Positions 1-6,674 of a stretch of 11,411 nt of DNA are shown here, piece by piece (the stretch's first letter is position 1; each line of letters opens with the position of its first letter). Where the stretch lies: NCBI GenBank assembly GCA_019410105.1, contig DXTB01000030.1:1-11411 (forward strand), written 5' to 3'. The notes below the pieces were generated by a model. The model did not search any database. It was not told the DNA's origin and saw only the letters and a list, made by a program, of their open reading frames with translations. Both the position numbers and the translations under genes were made by a program. Origin of the DNA: Clostridiales bacterium. GTDB taxonomy: Bacteria > Bacillota_A > Clostridia > Oscillospirales > Oscillospiraceae.

Positions 1-395
1 TTCTGGAGGCCGTTGTGGGCGATCTGACCAAGATCACCGGCCAGAAGGCCATCATTACCAAGGCCAAGAAGTCCGTGGCTAACTTCAAGCTGCGTGAGGG
101 TATGCCCATCGGCGCGAAGGTCACCCTGCGCGGCGACCGCATGTGGGAGTTCCTGGACCGCCTGTTCAACGTGGCCCTGCCCCGCGTCCGCGACTTCCGC
201 GGCATCAACCCCAACGCCTTTGACGGCCGCGGCAACTACGGCCTGGGCATCAAGGAGCAGCTGATCTTCCCCGAGATCGAGTACGACAAGATCGATAAGA
301 TCCGCGGCCTGGACGTGGTCATCTGCACCACCGCCAAGACCGACGAAGAGGCCAAGGAGCTCCTGTCCCTGATCGGCGCTCCCTTCGCCCGCTAA
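1..395 (+). CDS. rplE: 50S ribosomal protein L5, 3' part (5' end outside window)
   Basis: L5 binds 5S rRNA and the central protuberance of the large subunit and contacts P-site tRNA. The reading frame is open from base 3 to the TAA at 393-395 and gives 130 C-terminal residues, so about 50 of the family's roughly 180 are missing to the left. Visible family landmarks are [12 protein letters not shown] near the start, [24 protein letters not shown], and the C-terminal stretch with [15 protein letters not shown]. The GTG at 15 is an internal valine and not a start, because coding similarity continues upstream of it. The next gene, rpsN, follows after 14 nt, as in other Firmicutes spc operons. The identification is from recognised family sequence and is firm; only the left boundary is unknown. 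Confidence 0.97.
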   Translation, partial: LEAVVGDLTKITGQKAIITKAKKSVANFKLREGMPIGAKVTLRGDRMWEFLDRLFNVALPRVRDFRGINPNAFDGRGNYGLGIKEQLIFPEIEYDKIDKIRGLDVVICTTAKTDEEAKELLSLIGAPFAR

Positions 396-409
396 AGGAG
401 GAGAACGAA

Positions 410-595
410 ATGGCTAAGAAGTCTATGATCCTGAAGCAGCAGGCGGAGCCCAAGTTCTCCACCCGCCGCTACAACCGCTGCAAGATCTGCGGCCGTCCCC
501 ACGCCTACCTGCGGGACTACGGCATCTGCCGTATCTGCTTCCGCGAGCTGGCTTACAAGGGTCAGATTCCCGGTGTCAAGAAGGCGAGCTGGTAA
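410..595 (+). CDS. rpsN: 30S ribosomal protein S14, zinc-ribbon type (type Z)
   Basis: S14 is a late-assembling small-subunit protein in the 30S head. This is the short 61-residue zinc-binding form: two CxxC pairs (C24/C27 in CKICGRP and C40/C43 in CRICF) make the zinc ribbon, and the ending PGVKKASW is typical. The longer zinc-free paralogue found in many bacteria is about 90-100 residues, so this is clearly the C+ form. The ATG at 410 lies 6 nt after a GGAGGAG ribosome binding site (397-403) that begins just past the rplE stop. The gene sits between rplE and rpsH as expected, but the spacer that follows is unusually long (130 nt) and is described separately. Confidence 0.98.
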   Translation: MAKKSMILKQQAEPKFSTRRYNRCKICGRPHAYLRDYGICRICFRELAYKGQIPGVKKASW

Positions 596-612
596 AGCCA
601 GCCCGCCTCTTG

Positions 613-703
613 GCCGGTAATTTGAATAAATCCCCTGCCGGCGAGCAATAGGTCGCAGTTGCCTAGCTGCGATACCTTGCCGCTGATACGGGCCCTGCCC
701 GTA
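613..703 (+). promoter_or_regulatory. Structured leader between rpsN and rpsH, possible S8-binding site
   Basis: This lies in the 130-nt gap (596-725) of an operon whose other nearby gaps are 10-20 nt. The main fold is a long bulged helix, 639-685. The outer pairs are 639-643 with 681-685 (one G-T wobble), then 645-648 with 677-680, 651-652 with 675-676, and 653-660 with 665-672, with a GCCT loop. A two-base bulge (T673, A674) lies between A672 and C675 opposite GGTC (651-654). That gives a GTC/GATAC core like the S8 site in 16S rRNA helix 21. A smaller helix can form before it (613-618 with 637-642, which competes with its base). A perfect 7-bp hairpin follows (687-693 with 697-703), then the rpsH ribosome binding site. 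There is no T-run, so it does not look like a terminator. Feedback by S8 is my inference. Confidence 0.45.
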
Positions 704-725
704 ACTCTAATAGGAGGTAAACATC

Positions 726-1124
726 ATGCACATCACTGATCCCATTGCGGATATGCTCACCCGCATCCGCAACGCGAACAACGCCAAGCATGACACCGTG
801 GACGTCCCCGCGTCCAACATGAAGAAGTCCATCGCGCAGATCCTGCTGGATGAGGGCTATATCAAGAACTTCCAGCTCATCGACGATGGTACCCAGGGCG
901 TCATCCGCGTCACCCTGAAGTACAATCCCGGCAAGGAGAAGGTCATCACCGGCCTGCGCCGTGTCTCCAAGCCCGGCCTGCGTGTCTATGCCGGTGCTGA
1001 CGAGCTGCCCCGGGTTCTGCATGGCCTGGGCATTGCCATTGTGTCCACGTCCAAGGGCGTCATGACTGACAAGGCCGCCCGCGCGGCCCATGTCGGCGGC
1101 GAGGTCCTGGCGTTTGTCTGGTAA
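726..1124 (+). CDS. rpsH: 30S ribosomal protein S8
   Basis: S8 is a primary 16S rRNA-binding protein that nucleates the central domain of the 30S subunit by gripping helix 21. The product is 132 residues, the usual length. It starts [17 protein letters not shown] and carries the C-terminal RNA-contact block [14 protein letters not shown], then [10 protein letters not shown] and GGEVLAFVW. The ATG at 726 is preceded by AGGAGGT (713-719) at good spacing. In E. coli S8 is also the translational repressor of the spc operon. Here the gene is preceded by a 130-nt structured spacer that could serve the same purpose. The next gene, rplF, starts 16 nt after the stop. Confidence 0.98.
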   Translation: MHITDPIADMLTRIRNANNAKHDTVDVPASNMKKSIAQILLDEGYIKNFQLIDDGTQGVIRVTLKYNPGKEKVITGLRRVSKPGLRVYAGADELPRVLHGLGIAIVSTSKGVMTDKAARAAHVGGEVLAFVW

Positions 1125-1140
1125 GGAGGGAGAGTAGAAT

Positions 1141-1689
1141 ATGTCTCGTATCGGAAGAATGCCGATCTCCATCCCCGCCGGTGTGGACGTGAAGATCGAA
1201 GCCGGTAACCTGGTTACCGTAAAGGGTCCCAAGGGTACCCTGACGCAGCAGCTGCATCCCGCCATGACCATCACCCAGGAGGGCGATGTGATCCATGTGA
1301 CCCGTCCCAACGACGAGAAGGCCAACCGCAGCCTGCACGGCCTGACCCGCACCCTGCTGCACAACATGATCGTGGGCGTCACCGAGGGCTTCAAGAAGGA
1401 GCTGGACGTCAACGGCGTGGGCTACCGTGTGGCCAAGGAGGGCAACAAGCTGGTCATGAACCTGGGCTTCTCCCATCAGGTCACCGTCGAGGAGATCGAG
1501 GGCATCACCATTGAGGTGCCCAGCGCCAACAAGATCGTCATCAGCGGCACCGATAAGCAGAAGGTCGGCCAGTTCGCCGCCGAAGTGAGAGAGAAGCGTC
1601 CGCCTGAGCCGTACAAGGGCAAGGGCATCAAATACACTGACGAGGTCATCCGCCGCAAGGAAGGCAAGACCGGCGTCAAGAAGAAATAA
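1141..1689 (+). CDS. rplF: 50S ribosomal protein L6
   Basis: L6 is a two-domain 23S rRNA-binding protein near the sarcin-ricin loop and the factor-binding site of the large subunit. The 182-residue product begins [15 protein letters not shown] and has the two repeated alpha/beta domains (about 1-82 and 83-182). The L6 signature is visible in the second domain as [12 protein letters not shown], followed by a lysine-rich end (GKTGVKKK). The length is within a few residues of the family norm. The ATG at 1141 is preceded by AAGGAGGG, which overlaps the rpsH stop codon, so translation of the two genes is probably linked. rplR follows 14 nt downstream. Confidence 0.98.
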   Translation: MSRIGRMPISIPAGVDVKIEAGNLVTVKGPKGTLTQQLHPAMTITQEGDVIHVTRPNDEKANRSLHGLTRTLLHNMIVGVTEGFKKELDVNGVGYRVAKEGNKLVMNLGFSHQVTVEEIEGITIEVPSANKIVISGTDKQKVGQFAAEVREKRPPEPYKGKGIKYTDEVIRRKEGKTGVKKK

Positions 1690-1703
1690 GGAGGTGTGCC
1701 ACT

Positions 1704-2063
1704 ATGATCAACAGACCCGATACCAACGCTCAGCGACTTAAGCGCCACAAGAGAGTGCGCGGCAAGATTTCCGGCACGCCCGAGCGTCCCCGCCTGAACG
1801 TGTTCCGCAGCAACACCAACATCTATGCCCAGGTCATCGACGACGTGACCGGCAAGACCCTGGTGTCTGCTTCCTCCCTGGAGAAGGGCTTCGAGGGCAA
1901 GGGCTCCGACTGTGAGGCTGCCAAGAAGGTGGGCCTGGCTGTCGCGGAGCGCGCCAAGGCCGCCGGCATTGAGACCGTCGTGTTTGACCGCGGCGGCTAC
2001 GTGTACCACGGCCGCGTGCAGGCCCTGGCCGAGGGCGCCCGTGAGGGCGGCCTGCAGTTCTAA
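1704..2063 (+). CDS. rplR: 50S ribosomal protein L18
   Basis: L18 binds 5S rRNA together with L5 in the central protuberance of the 50S subunit. The product has 119 residues, close to the usual 115-120. Family features are the basic N-terminal tail ([20 protein letters not shown]), the core [17 protein letters not shown], and the C-terminal block [18 protein letters not shown] with GAREGGLQF at the end. The ATG at 1704 lies 7 nt after GGAGGT (1690-1696), just past the rplF stop. The gene sits in its normal spc position between rplF and rpsE, and nothing about it is unusual. Confidence 0.98.
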   Translation: MINRPDTNAQRLKRHKRVRGKISGTPERPRLNVFRSNTNIYAQVIDDVTGKTLVSASSLEKGFEGKGSDCEAAKKVGLAVAERAKAAGIETVVFDRGGYVYHGRVQALAEGAREGGLQF

Positions 2064-2082
2064 GGGAGGAGGAAAACGATAA

Positions 2083-2583
2083 ATGGCTAGATTTGAGAGA
2101 GAACCCAGCGAGTTTACCGAGAAGCTCGTTGCCCTGAACCGCGTGTCCAAGACCGTGAAGGGCGGCCGCATCTTCAAGTTCGCCGCGCTGATGGTCGTGG
2201 GCGACGAGAAGGGCCGCGTGGGCTTCGGTCTGGGCAAGGCCGCTGAGGTGCCCGAGGCCATCCGCAAGGGCATCGAGGACGCCAAGAAGAATATGTGCAC
2301 CGTGACTCTGTCCGGCACTACCATTCCCCATGAGGTCATCGGTGAATTCGGCGCCGGCCGCGTGCTGCTCAAGCCCGCCGCCCCCGGTACCGGCATCATC
2401 GCCGGCGGCCCCGTCCGCGCCGTCATGGAGGCCGCCGGCATCCGTGACATCCGCGCCAAGTGCCTGCGCTCCAACAACCCGCAGAACGTGGTCTCCGCCA
2501 CCTTTGAGGGCCTGAAGTCCCTCCGTGGCCCCGAGGAGGTCGCCCGCATCCGCGGTAAGAGCGTCAGCGAGATCGTAGGTTAA
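2083..2583 (+). CDS. rpsE: 30S ribosomal protein S5
   Basis: S5 lies on the solvent side of the 30S subunit near the mRNA entry tunnel and helps decoding fidelity. The 166-residue product has an N-terminal double-stranded-RNA-binding-like domain carrying the family signature ([15 protein letters not shown], then [17 protein letters not shown]). The C-terminal ribosomal-fold domain includes [20 protein letters not shown] and RSNNPQNVV. The first residues, [20 protein letters not shown], match the normal Firmicutes start. The ATG at 2083 follows a purine-rich site, AGGGAGGAGG, near the rplR stop. rpmD starts 14 nt after the stop. Confidence 0.98.
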   Translation: MARFEREPSEFTEKLVALNRVSKTVKGGRIFKFAALMVVGDEKGRVGFGLGKAAEVPEAIRKGIEDAKKNMCTVTLSGTTIPHEVIGEFGAGRVLLKPAAPGTGIIAGGPVRAVMEAAGIRDIRAKCLRSNNPQNVVSATFEGLKSLRGPEEVARIRGKSVSEIVG

Positions 2584-2597
2584 GGAGGGCCGTGAAC

Positions 2598-2780
2598 ATG
2601 GCTAATCTGAACATCAAGCTGGTCAAGAGCCTGAACGGCCGTATCGCCAAGCACAAGGCGACCGCCGAGGCCCTGGGCCTGCGCAAGATCGGCGACACCA
2701 CCGTGCAGCCCGACAACGAGGCGACCCGCGGCAAGATTGCGAACATCGGCTACCTGCTCCAGGTCACCGAGGAACAGTAA
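2598..2780 (+). CDS. rpmD: 50S ribosomal protein L30
   Basis: L30 is a small 23S rRNA-binding protein of the large subunit. The product is 60 residues, the standard bacterial length, beginning [14 protein letters not shown] and containing the conserved [11 protein letters not shown] and [12 protein letters not shown]. Two in-frame starts are possible. GTG at 2592 would sit only 3 nt from the AAGGAGG site (2582-2588). ATG at 2598 has a 9-nt spacing and gives the family's normal N terminus, so I chose the ATG. The gene lies in its usual spc position between rpsE and rplO, and rplO begins 13 nt after the stop. Confidence 0.96.
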   Translation: MANLNIKLVKSLNGRIAKHKATAEALGLRKIGDTTVQPDNEATRGKIANIGYLLQVTEEQ

Positions 2781-2793
2781 GGAGGTGCGCGAA

Positions 2794-3234
2794 ATGAATC
2801 TGCATGAACTTTCCCCCGCTCCCGGTTCCAACCCCAAGGCCTATCGGAAGGGCCGCGGTCACGGCTCCGGCAACGGCAAGACGGCCGGCCGCGGCCAGAA
2901 GGGCCAGTGGGCCCGCTCCGGCGGCGGCGTGCGCGTGGGCTTTGAGGGCGGCCAGATGCCTCTGACCCGCCGCATCCCCAAGCGCGGCTTCCACAATATC
3001 TTTGCCAAACCCCTGGAGGCGATCAACGTCTCCGCCCTCGAGAAGTTTGAGGATGGCGCTACGGTCAATGTGTGCGACCTGCTGGAGAAGGGCATCCTCT
3101 CCAAGTGCGAGTACGGCTACAAGGTGCTGGGCAACGGCACCCTGACCAAGAAGCTGACGGTCCGTGCCTCCGCCTTCTCCGCCTCCGCCAAGGAGAAGAT
3201 TGTTGCGGCAGGTGGAAAGTACGAGGTGGTCTAA
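2794..3234 (+). CDS. rplO: 50S ribosomal protein L15
   Basis: L15 is a 23S rRNA-binding protein needed late in 50S assembly. The product is 146 residues, the normal length. It starts [20 protein letters not shown], followed by the glycine- and basic-rich extended arm ([19 protein letters not shown], about residues 21-40) that threads into rRNA. A globular domain ends in the typical [18 protein letters not shown] chose the ATG at 2794 because it follows GGAGGTGCGCGAA immediately after the rpmD stop and gives the family's N terminus; the frame is open further upstream but only within rpmD. The TAA abuts the secY start with no spacer. Confidence 0.97.
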   Translation: MNLHELSPAPGSNPKAYRKGRGHGSGNGKTAGRGQKGQWARSGGGVRVGFEGGQMPLTRRIPKRGFHNIFAKPLEAINVSALEKFEDGATVNVCDLLEKGILSKCEYGYKVLGNGTLTKKLTVRASAFSASAKEKIVAAGGKYEVV

Positions 3235-4566
3235 GTGATCGAGACCATCCGTAACGCCTGGAAAATTCCCGAGCTGCGGAAGAAGATCCTCTTCACCGTG
3301 TTTGCCCTGCTGATCTTCCGGCTGGGCTCCGTGGTTCCTGTCCCCTTTATTGATAGCAATATGCTGGGCGCCACCCTCAACAACATGGGCGGCATCTTCA
3401 CCCTGCTGGGCGCCATGAACGGCACCGCCTTCTCCATGGCGGCCGTCTTTGCCCTGGGCGTGCAGCCGTATATCAACAGTTCTATTATCATCCAGCTCCT
3501 CACCGTTGCCATCCCTGCCCTGGAGCGGCTCCAGAAGGAGGGCGGCGAGGAGGGCCGGAAGAAGATTGCGGCCATTACCCGCTATGTCACCGTGGCCATC
3601 GGCCTGCTGCAGGGCTTCGGCTACTACACCCTGATCCGCACCCAGGGCGGCGGAACGATGCTGGACACCGCCGGCCTGCCTGGCTGGTGGGCGGGTATCG
3701 TCATCGTACTGTGCTTCACTGCCGGCTCCGCCTTTGTCATGTGGCTGGGTGAGCAGATCACCGAGTTCGGCATCGGCAACGGCATCTCCATCATCCTGTT
3801 CGCGGGCATCCTGTCCCGCGGCCCCAGCATGATCCGCACCATGTATCAGGGCGTCCGCAACAATCTGGACGGCGTTACCGGCGAGGGAATCTTTAATCTG
3901 CCCGTGTGGGCCATCCCGCTGATTCTCATCGGCATGCTGGCCATCGTGGTTCTCATTGTATTCATTCAGAATGCGGAGCGCCGCATTCCCGTCCAGTACG
4001 CCAAGCGCGTTGTGGGCCGGAAGATGTACGGCGGCCAGTCCAGCCACATCCCTCTGAAGGTGAACATGACCGGCGTTATGCCCATCATCTTTGCCCAGGC
4101 CATCGCCTCTCTGCCCGCTACCATCGCCGCGTTTGCCGGCGTGAGCAAGAACGACCCGGGCTTCTGGGGCGGCTTCCTGCGCGTCTTTGACACCACCAGC
4201 ATTTTCTATATCGTGGTGTATTTCCTGCTCATCGTGGGCTTCAGCTTCTTCTACTCCACGATGCAGTTCAACCCTGTGGAGGTTGCCAACAACCTGAAAA
4301 AGAACGGCGGGTTCATCCCCGGCTTCCGCCCCGGCAAGCCCACCGCCGACTTTATCCACAAGGTGCTCAATAAGATCACCATGTTCGGCGCGCTCTACCT
4401 GGCGATTATCGCCATCGCGCCCATTGTCACCGGCGCGGTGATCGGCGTCAGCAGCCTGGCCATCGGCGGCACGTCCATCATCATCGTGGTCGGCGTCGCG
4501 CTGGAGACCACCAAGGCCCTGGAGGCCCAAATGCTGATGCGCCACTACAAGGGCTTCCTGGAGTAA
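3235..4566 (+). CDS. secY: Protein translocase channel subunit SecY
   Basis: SecY is the pore-forming subunit of the SecYEG translocon in the cytoplasmic membrane; it receives substrates from SecA and the ribosome. The 443-residue product has the expected ten hydrophobic segments. Landmarks are the N-terminal RNAWKIPELRKKILFT, the plug and TM2 region ALGVQPYINSSIIIQLL (73-89), LGEQITEFGIGNGISI (171-186), the cytoplasmic loop with ERRIPVQYAKR (248-258), and the C5 SecA/ribosome-contact loop GGFIPGFRPGKPT (358-370). The start is GTG at 3235, directly after the rplO TAA with no gap. The likely ribosome binding site, GAGGTGG (3223-3229), lies inside rplO, so translational coupling is probable. 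The length fits the family. Confidence 0.97.
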   Translation: MIETIRNAWKIPELRKKILFTVFALLIFRLGSVVPVPFIDSNMLGATLNNMGGIFTLLGAMNGTAFSMAAVFALGVQPYINSSIIIQLLTVAIPALERLQKEGGEEGRKKIAAITRYVTVAIGLLQGFGYYTLIRTQGGGTMLDTAGLPGWWAGIVIVLCFTAGSAFVMWLGEQITEFGIGNGISIILFAGILSRGPSMIRTMYQGVRNNLDGVTGEGIFNLPVWAIPLILIGMLAIVVLIVFIQNAERRIPVQYAKRVVGRKMYGGQSSHIPLKVNMTGVMPIIFAQAIASLPATIAAFAGVSKNDPGFWGGFLRVFDTTSIFYIVVYFLLIVGFSFFYSTMQFNPVEVANNLKKNGGFIPGFRPGKPTADFIHKVLNKITMFGALYLAIIAIAPIVTGAVIGVSSLAIGGTSIIIVVGVALETTKALEAQMLMRHYKGFLE

Positions 4567-4577
4567 GGGGAATCAGG

Positions 4578-5210
4578 ATGAAAATCATTCTTTTAGGCGC
4601 ACCTGGCGCCGGCAAGGGCACCCAGTCGGAGATTATCAGCCGCAAGCTGGGCATCCCCACCATCTCCACCGGCAATATCCTGCGCGCAGCCGTCAAGGAG
4701 GGCACTCCCATCGGCTTGCAGGCCAAGAGCTATATGGACGCGGGCAAGCTGGTTCCGGATGAGATCATCATCGGTATCATCCAGGAGCGGCTGGCCGAGC
4801 CCGACTGCGCAGGCGGCTTCATCCTGGACGGCGTACCCCGTACCATCGCTCAGGCCGAAGCCCTGGAGCGCCACGGCATCCGCTTTGACGCGGTCCTCTC
4901 CCTGGAGGTGGCCGACAGCGTCATCGAGGCCCGCATGACGGGCCGCCGGACCTGCCATGCCTGCGGAGCCACCTACCACGTCGTCATGGCGCCCCCCAAG
5001 CAGGAGGGGCTCTGCGACAAGTGCGGCGGTGTGCTGGAGCAGCGCAAAGACGACCAGCCCGAAACCGTCAAGCACCGGCTGGAAATCTACCACAGTCAAA
5101 CCGAGCCGCTGAAGGGCTTCTACGAGGAGAAGGGCGTGCTTAAGCGCGTGCCCGACCTGGGCGGCATCGAGGAGACAAACACCAAAATCATGGAATTGCT
5201 GGGGAAGTGA
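4578..5210 (+). CDS. adk: Adenylate kinase, zinc-lid type
   Basis: Adenylate kinase converts ATP and AMP reversibly to two ADP in the cytoplasm. The 210-residue product has the P-loop GAPGAGKGT (7-15), the AMP-binding STGNILR with R36, the DGVPRT motif with D84 and R88, and a long LID domain. Four LID cysteines (C126, C129, C146, C149) form the zinc site typical of Gram-positive enzymes. QRKDD (155-159) gives the LID arginine R156, and a further conserved arginine is R167. Two positions differ from the commonest family pattern: N33 where most have aspartate (TGD), and V86 where most have phenylalanine (DGFPR). All catalytic arginines are kept, so I expect an active enzyme. It sits in the usual secY-adk-map order, 11 nt after secY. 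Confidence 0.97.
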   Translation: MKIILLGAPGAGKGTQSEIISRKLGIPTISTGNILRAAVKEGTPIGLQAKSYMDAGKLVPDEIIIGIIQERLAEPDCAGGFILDGVPRTIAQAEALERHGIRFDAVLSLEVADSVIEARMTGRRTCHACGATYHVVMAPPKQEGLCDKCGGVLEQRKDDQPETVKHRLEIYHSQTEPLKGFYEEKGVLKRVPDLGGIEETNTKIMELLGK

Positions 5211-5215
5211 ACGAG

Positions 5216-5974
5216 ATGGATATGATCTCTCTCAAATCTCCCCGCGAAATCGAGTGCATGCGCCGGGCCGGGCGGCTGACCGCCCAGGCCCGGGCGCTGG
5301 CCGGCTCCATGGTGCGGCCCGGCGTGACCACCCATGAGATCGATACCGCCGTGCGCAAGTTTATCGAGAGCCACGGAGCCAAGCCCTCCTTCCTGGGCTA
5401 CAGCGGTTTCCCCGGCTCCGCCTGTATCTCGATCAACGAGGAAGTCATCCATGGTATACCCGGTCCCCGGAAGCTGAAGGAGGGCGACATCGTCAGCGTG
5501 GACGTGGGCGCCTTTCTGGACGGCTTCCACGGCGACTGCGCCGCCACCTTCGCCTGCGGACAGGTGAGCGACGAGGCCATGCATCTGATCCATGTGACCG
5601 AACAGAGCTTCTGGGAGGGCATCAAGCTCGCCCGCTCCGGCAACCGGGTCTATGATATCTCCCACGCGGTGCAGCAGTACGTGGAAGCAAACGGTTGCTC
5701 CGTCGTGCGGGACTTCGTGGGCCACGGTGTGGGGGCCAAACTCCACGAGCCGCCTGAGGTACCCAACTTCGGCCCAGCGGGCCATGGCCCCCGGCTCCAG
5801 CCGGGTATGACCATCGCCGTGGAGCCCATGGTGTGCGCGGGTGACTGGCGGGTGAAGGTGCTCAAGGACGGCTGGACCACCGTGTCCGCCGATGGGAGCC
5901 TGACCGCCCACTATGAAAACACCATTCTCATCACCGACGGGGAGCCTGAAGTGCTTACCCGGGTGGAGGATTGA
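5216..5974 (+). CDS. map: Methionine aminopeptidase, type I
   Basis: This enzyme removes the initiator methionine from nascent proteins. Numbered from ATG 5216 (252 residues), the five metal ligands are D96 and D107 (in SVDVGAFLDGFHGDC), H170 (FVGHGVG), E203 (VEPMV) and E234 (HYENT). The substrate histidine H79 is in EVIHGIP and LHEPPEVPN is the usual pocket motif, so the enzyme is complete. No N-terminal SecC zinc extension is present. The start is uncertain: GTG 5207 overlaps the adk stop, ATG 5216 sits about 8-10 nt after GGGGAAG, and ATG 5222 would give MISLKSPREIE. I prefer 5216 for its spacing, and the choice changes only a few N-terminal residues. The gene after it begins 2 nt past the stop. 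Confidence 0.95.
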   Translation: MDMISLKSPREIECMRRAGRLTAQARALAGSMVRPGVTTHEIDTAVRKFIESHGAKPSFLGYSGFPGSACISINEEVIHGIPGPRKLKEGDIVSVDVGAFLDGFHGDCAATFACGQVSDEAMHLIHVTEQSFWEGIKLARSGNRVYDISHAVQQYVEANGCSVVRDFVGHGVGAKLHEPPEVPNFGPAGHGPRLQPGMTIAVEPMVCAGDWRVKVLKDGWTTVSADGSLTAHYENTILITDGEPEVLTRVED

Positions 5975-5976
5975 GT

Positions 5977-6255
5977 ATGGGATGCGCGTGTGCGCAGATT
6001 GTCCGCTCCCTGGCCGGGCATGACAGGGGAGGGCTGTTCTGTGTCCTGGACACCGACGGCCCCTACCTGCTGCTCTGCGACGGGAAGCGGCGGAAGCTGG
6101 AGAACCCCAAGCGGAAAAAGGCGGTTCATACCGCCCCCGCCGGTGATTTCCAGCACCCTGTCCTGGATCAGCTCCGGACAGGCGGGAACCTATCCAACCG
6201 AGACATACGGAGGGCGCTGGCCGCTTTCCGAGCTGAGGAACTAAGGAGGGTATGA
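5977..6255 (+). CDS. Small KOW-domain RNA-binding protein (L14e-like)
   Basis: The 92-residue product has an N-terminal KOW-like barrel (about 1-48) with the order [21 protein letters not shown], then a basic patch LENPKRKK (41-48) and a histidine (H51). The C-terminal helical tail (about 60-92) is rich in arginine. Firmicutes commonly carry such a gene, annotated as a KOW or L14e/L27e-like RNA-binding protein, between map and infA (B. subtilis ybzG/rlbA is in this place). A precise function is not known to me; ribosome or rRNA association is likely from the fold and context. The ATG at 5977 is 2 nt past the map stop, so it is probably translated by coupling. The ribosome binding site of infA lies within its last codons. 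An unusual cysteine pair, CAC, occurs at residues 3-5. Confidence 0.85.
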   Translation: MGCACAQIVRSLAGHDRGGLFCVLDTDGPYLLLCDGKRRKLENPKRKKAVHTAPAGDFQHPVLDQLRTGGNLSNRDIRRALAAFRAEELRRV

Positions 6256-6259
6256 CGCT

Positions 6260-6478
6260 TTGGCAAAGGACGATATGATCGAAGTGGAGGGCGTCGTGAC
6301 CGAGTCCCTTCCCAACACCACGTTCCATGTGGACATCGGAAACGGCCATATTATTCTGGCCCACATCTCCGGCAAGCTGCGCATGAACTTCATCCGCATC
6401 CTGCCCGGCGATAAAGTGACGGTCCAGATGTCCCCCTATGACGTAACCCGGGGCCGGATCACCTGGCGGTCCAAGTAA
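6260..6478 (+). CDS. infA: Translation initiation factor IF-1 with TTG start
   Basis: IF-1 is an S1-like OB-fold protein that occupies the 30S A site during initiation. The 72-residue product matches the family along its length: [42 protein letters not shown] and [15 protein letters not shown]. The start codon is TTG at 6260. It lies 9 nt after AAGGAGGG (6243-6250) and gives the invariant MAKDD beginning. The ATG at 6252 is in another frame, and the next in-frame ATG (6275) would remove conserved residues. The ribosome binding site overlaps the end of the KOW gene. The last 60 nt (6419-6478) occur again downstream as a degraded copy at 6616-6674. Confidence 0.96.
   Translation: MAKDDMIEVEGVVTESLPNTTFHVDIGNGHIILAHISGKLRMNFIRILPGDKVTVQMSPYDVTRGRITWRSK
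6419..6478 (+). repeat. Direct repeat, copy 1 (3' end of infA)
   Basis: These 60 nt, including the infA stop, are repeated 197 nt downstream at 6616-6674. The first 30 nt (6419-6448) are identical in both copies. The rest differs by four substitutions and a one-base deletion, so 55 of 60 positions match. In addition, the decamer GTGACGGTCC at 6416-6425, which spans the left end of the repeat, occurs in perfect inverted form at 6494-6503. Confidence 0.93.
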
Positions 6479-6615
6479 TCCGTCAGGCTGGCCGGACCGT
6501 CACTGGGGCCCCGCAGCGCGGGGCGCGCCTCTGGCGCGAAGGGCGGCGGAATTCACTTCCGACGCCCGCAGATGGAGTCGGGGTCCCCGCACGGCGCCTG
6601 CGCCGGGTGGGGCGT
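6479..6615 (+). other. GC-rich multi-hairpin insertion between the two infA 3' ends
   Basis: This 137-nt segment separates the intact infA end from its degraded copy and contains no plausible gene. It folds almost completely into consecutive hairpins. The first is 6464-6472 with 6494-6502 (9 bp, one wobble), with the infA stop in its loop. The others are 6508-6514 with 6518-6524 (7 bp), 6525-6529 with 6533-6537 (5 bp), 6541-6550 with 6558-6567 (9 bp around one G-A mismatch), and 6585-6596 with 6601-6612 (11 bp including one G-T wobble, one A-G mismatch, CCTG loop). None is followed by a T-run, so these are not ordinary intrinsic terminators. It could be a small REP-like intergenic element or an RNA processing/stability region. 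The class is not recognised. Confidence 0.6.
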
Positions 6616-6674
6616 ACGGTCCAGATGTCCCCCTATGACGTAACCTGGGGCCGATTACCTGGAGATCCAAGTAA
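6616..6674 (+). pseudogene. Degraded second copy of the infA 3' end
   Basis: This 59-nt fragment matches the last 60 nt of infA at 55 positions but has no start or upstream part, and a one-base deletion (a missing G after 6653) breaks the frame. Differences from the intact copy are a CGG to TGG change at 6646, the deletion, ATC to ATT at 6656, and CGG to AGA at 6663-6665. The last two are synonymous relative to the infA frame, and the Arg change needed two substitutions. This suggests the fragment is the remnant of an infA allele that once evolved as a coding sequence, rather than a fresh duplicate. It cannot make IF-1. Confidence 0.85.

Noticed and set aside
2592..2780. L30 starting at GTG 2592
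   Set aside because: Spacing to AAGGAGG is only 3 nt, and the ATG at 2598 gives the normal MANLNIKL start.
2764..4545. A 593-codon open frame on the minus strand opposite rplO and secY
   Set aside because: It lies antisense to two firmly identified genes, is dominated by low-complexity H, G, D and A residues, and results from the strong third-position GC bias.
6479..6674. Insertion sequence with target-site duplication
   Set aside because: There is no transposase, no terminal inverted repeats of insertion-sequence type, and a 60-nt imperfect repeat is too long and too diverged to be a target duplication.
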